From Allobaileyella intestinalis (GTDB lineage Bacteria > Bacillota > Clostridia > Peptostreptococcales > Anaerovoracaceae): 64,000 nt of DNA. Shown here in pieces: positions 62,928 to 64,000 of this stretch; within the stretch, counting starts at the first letter, position 1, and each line of letters starts with the position of its first letter. Below the pieces are notes generated by a model that was not told the DNA's origin, searched no databases, and worked only from the letters and a program-made list of their open reading frames with translations. Made by a program: the position numbers and the translations under genes. The stretch covers positions 124,001 through 188,000 of the forward strand of contig NZ_VUNB01000004.1 in assembly GCF_009695865.1 (NCBI RefSeq), in the 5' to 3' direction.

Positions 62928-63002
62928 CGTAAAACGTTCACCTTTCTCAAGCCTGTATCTCATTAAGTAAAATCATTACAAATAATTGAACCAATTCATT
63001 TT

Positions 63003-63031
63003 ATTGTACAACAACACCATATACCATTCAA
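63003..63031 (-). promoter_or_regulatory. Candidate promoter of the secDF-rel unit
   Basis: On the minus strand TTGAAT (63031-63026), a 17-base spacer and TACAAT (63008-63003) lie about 75 bp before the secDF start. The rest of the 282-bp gap between yajC and secDF holds no gene; it contains a second hairpin, ACGAAAAG-TC-TTTTCGT. Confidence 0.5.
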
Positions 63032-63141
63032 GGATAAATCATGCCGAATCCGCATTTATCAAGGGATTCAGGAACTTTACCATAATCGTATACCAGCAGA
63101 ACATATGAAAACGAAAAGTCTTTTCGTCGTTTTAACTAACA

Positions 63142-63166
63142 GAAAAAGCGCACCAACAGGTGCGCC
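63142..63166 (-). terminator. Terminator after yajC
   Basis: On the minus strand GCGCACC (63165-63159 side) pairs with GGTGCGC (63154-63148) over seven bases with a four-base loop, followed by TTTTTC. It divides yajC from secDF. Confidence 0.75.
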
Positions 63167-63209
63167 TTAAAATAAATTTACAGATGTTTATAAGAGCATA
63201 TATCTTATG

Positions 63210-63620
63210 CTACTTCTCCTCCTCAGCAGGAGCTTCTTCCTTTGCAGCCTCTTCTTCGTGCTTAGGAGTCAGCTTCTTAGGTGTCACCTTGCGGTGCTTC
63301 TTAGGAGCTTCTTCTTCCTTCTCGTCAGCAACAGGTACTGGAGCATCTCCGGCAGCCTGCTTTCTGATGCTTCCTACTGCACTCTTCAGAATTTCCATCT
63401 TAACTCTGTCAGTACCAACAGCAATAACAACTGTATCGTTCTTAACTTTAATGACTTTACCCAGGATGCCGCCAATAGTAACGATCTCATCGCCTGTCTT
63501 CAGGCCGTTTCTCATGTTTGTGACTTCCTTGTCCCTCTTTCTCTGAGGACGGATCATGAGCAGATAGATCAGAAGTACGAATACAACACAAAGGATAAGA
63601 TTAAAATACTGTGCGTTCAT
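63210..63620 (-). CDS. yajC: Preprotein translocase subunit YajC
   Basis: The 136-residue protein has one N-terminal membrane helix (NLILCVVFVLLIYLLMI), then RPQRKRDKEVTNMRNGLKTG, the strongest YajC signature, and GDEIVTIGGILGKVIKVKND. After residue about 95 comes a low-complexity tail rich in Glu, Ala, Lys and Pro, about 40 residues longer than in E. coli YajC (110). YajC associates with SecDF near the translocon. The start has AGGAGG upstream. The gap to the tRNA-Leu gene contains no terminator, so tRNA and yajC may be one transcript. Confidence 0.93.
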   Translation of the reverse strand: MNAQYFNLILCVVFVLLIYLLMIRPQRKRDKEVTNMRNGLKTGDEIVTIGGILGKVIKVKNDTVVIAVGTDRVKMEILKSAVGSIRKQAAGDAPVPVADEKEEEAPKKHRKVTPKKLTPKHEEEAAKEEAPAEEEK

Positions 63621-63674
63621 AGTTTCCTCCTGTTACAGTCAGAACTGTTTTAGTTTATTTCATAAAGTCCAATA

Positions 63675-63761
63675 TGGTGCCGGTGATGGGGGTCGAACCC
63701 ATACGATATTGCTATCACGGGATTTTGAATCCCGCGCGTCTGCCAATTCCGCCACACCGGC
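63675..63761 (-). tRNA. tRNA-Leu, anticodon CAA
   Basis: On the minus strand the acceptor arms GCCGGTG and CACCGGC pair over seven bases, the D arm, an anticodon stem around TTCAAAA with anticodon CAA, a long variable arm and a TTCGACC T loop follow in order. The discriminator is A and CCA is encoded. The long variable arm is right for leucine. It lies 62 bp after the second tRNA gene, on the same strand. Confidence 0.93.
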
Positions 63762-63823
63762 TGATTGTAAACATCCCCGGACAACATTGTATTTCCAAGA
63801 TAACTATTTTTAAGTAAAAAAAA

Positions 63824-63905
63824 TGGTGTGGCTGACTGGACTCGAACCAGCACGGTCTCCCACATGCCCCTCAAGCATGCGCGTCTGCCATTCCGCCACA
63901 GCCAC
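63824..63905 (-). tRNA. tRNA-Leu, anticodon GAG
   Basis: On the minus strand the acceptor GTGGCTG pairs with CAGCCAC; the anticodon stem CATGC/GCATG holds the loop TTGAGGG, giving GAG. A variable arm of the leucine type and the T loop TTCGAGT follow, with discriminator A and an encoded CCA. The matching promoter is 13 bp upstream. It reads CUC and CUU codons. Confidence 0.93.
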
Positions 63906-63917
63906 ATCACAAGTGTT

Positions 63918-63946
63918 ATAATACACCTGCTACCCGCTTAACGCAA
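63918..63946 (-). promoter_or_regulatory. Promoter of the tRNA-Leu pair
   Basis: On the minus strand TTGCGT (63946-63941), a 17-base spacer and TATTAT (63923-63918) form a sigma-A promoter, and the tRNA 5' end is 13 bp further. Beyond it, to the window end at 64000, the sequence is AT-rich with no gene that I can support. Confidence 0.6.
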
Positions 63947-64000
63947 GTAGTTTTTTTATAAATTTGATTTTTTTTTGGAAATCACATCCGGATCTTCGTG

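Noticed and set aside
63650-63910. Open frame of 86 codons on the minus strand
   Set aside because: It runs straight through both tRNA-Leu genes, so it is a chance frame over structured RNA.

Overview
The window looks like a chromosome segment of an anaerobic Bacillota, probably class Clostridia. Supports: LytTR signalling, RNase J, a YqeK/RsfS/NadD block, HemZ, YlbF-family and Asp23 proteins, a yrrM/yrrO-like tRNA module, the xseA-xseB-ispA-dxs-tlyA order and an NfnAB-type bifurcating transhydrogenase. The organism cannot be named from the sequence alone. There are no rRNA genes, insertion sequences, prophage or CRISPR arrays. Two tRNA genes lie at the right edge.

Region 1 (1-9555, + strand) is a purine/allantoin catabolic block: the end of ureidoglycine aminohydrolase (allE), ureidoglycolate dehydrogenase (allD), a one-chain fusion of FdrA with YlbE/DUF1116 (predicted oxamate carbamoyltransferase), carbamate kinase, a lactate-permease-family transporter, an undescribed 66-residue two-helix membrane protein, an allantoate-amidohydrolase-type enzyme, and a regulator joining an Xre-like HTH to a GntR/FCD protein. 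The pathway read from this is allantoate -> ureidoglycine -> ureidoglycolate -> oxalurate -> oxamate + carbamoyl phosphate -> ATP + NH3 + CO2, so fermentation of a purine ring product with substrate-level ATP formation. Next, behind a strong terminator and a TTGACA-17-TATAAA promoter, is an NfnAB-like pair (9824-12063) that could rebalance NADH, NADPH and ferredoxin.

Region 2 (12064-16320, + strand) holds a dicarboxylate/amino-acid:cation symporter family transporter followed by a LytS/LytT-type sensor kinase and response regulator. A pair of LytTR-type direct repeats with a 12-bp spacer sits directly upstream of the transporter promoter, which suggests that the two-component system controls its neighbour.

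Region 3 (16369-24381, - strand) is an accessory stretch: YitT, aldo/keto reductase, nicotinamidase-like hydrolase, 3-methyladenine glycosylase I, a decayed Rrf2 regulator remnant, a MATE exporter with an 18-bp palindromic operator candidate, a glutaredoxin-like protein, DUF1304, a TVP38/VTT membrane protein and a YnbB-like PLP enzyme.

Region 4 (24439-63905, - strand) is mostly housekeeping: Xer-like recombinase, miaA, mutL, mutS, aminotransferase, FMN alpha-hydroxy-acid oxidase plus AEC transporter, tlyA-dxs-ispA-xseB-xseA, a TsaD-like M22 paralogue, nusB, Asp23, CorB/CNNM, U32 peptidase and TrmR (wobble uridine hydroxylation/methylation), mltG, efp, YlbF-like, RNase J, leuS, rsfS, yqeK, nadD, aspS, hisS, hemZ, an MBL hydrolase, rel, secDF, yajC and two tRNA-Leu genes. 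Many neighbours overlap or lie within 30 bp, so long polycistronic transcripts are likely. Family names are assigned from recognised motifs and context, without a database search.
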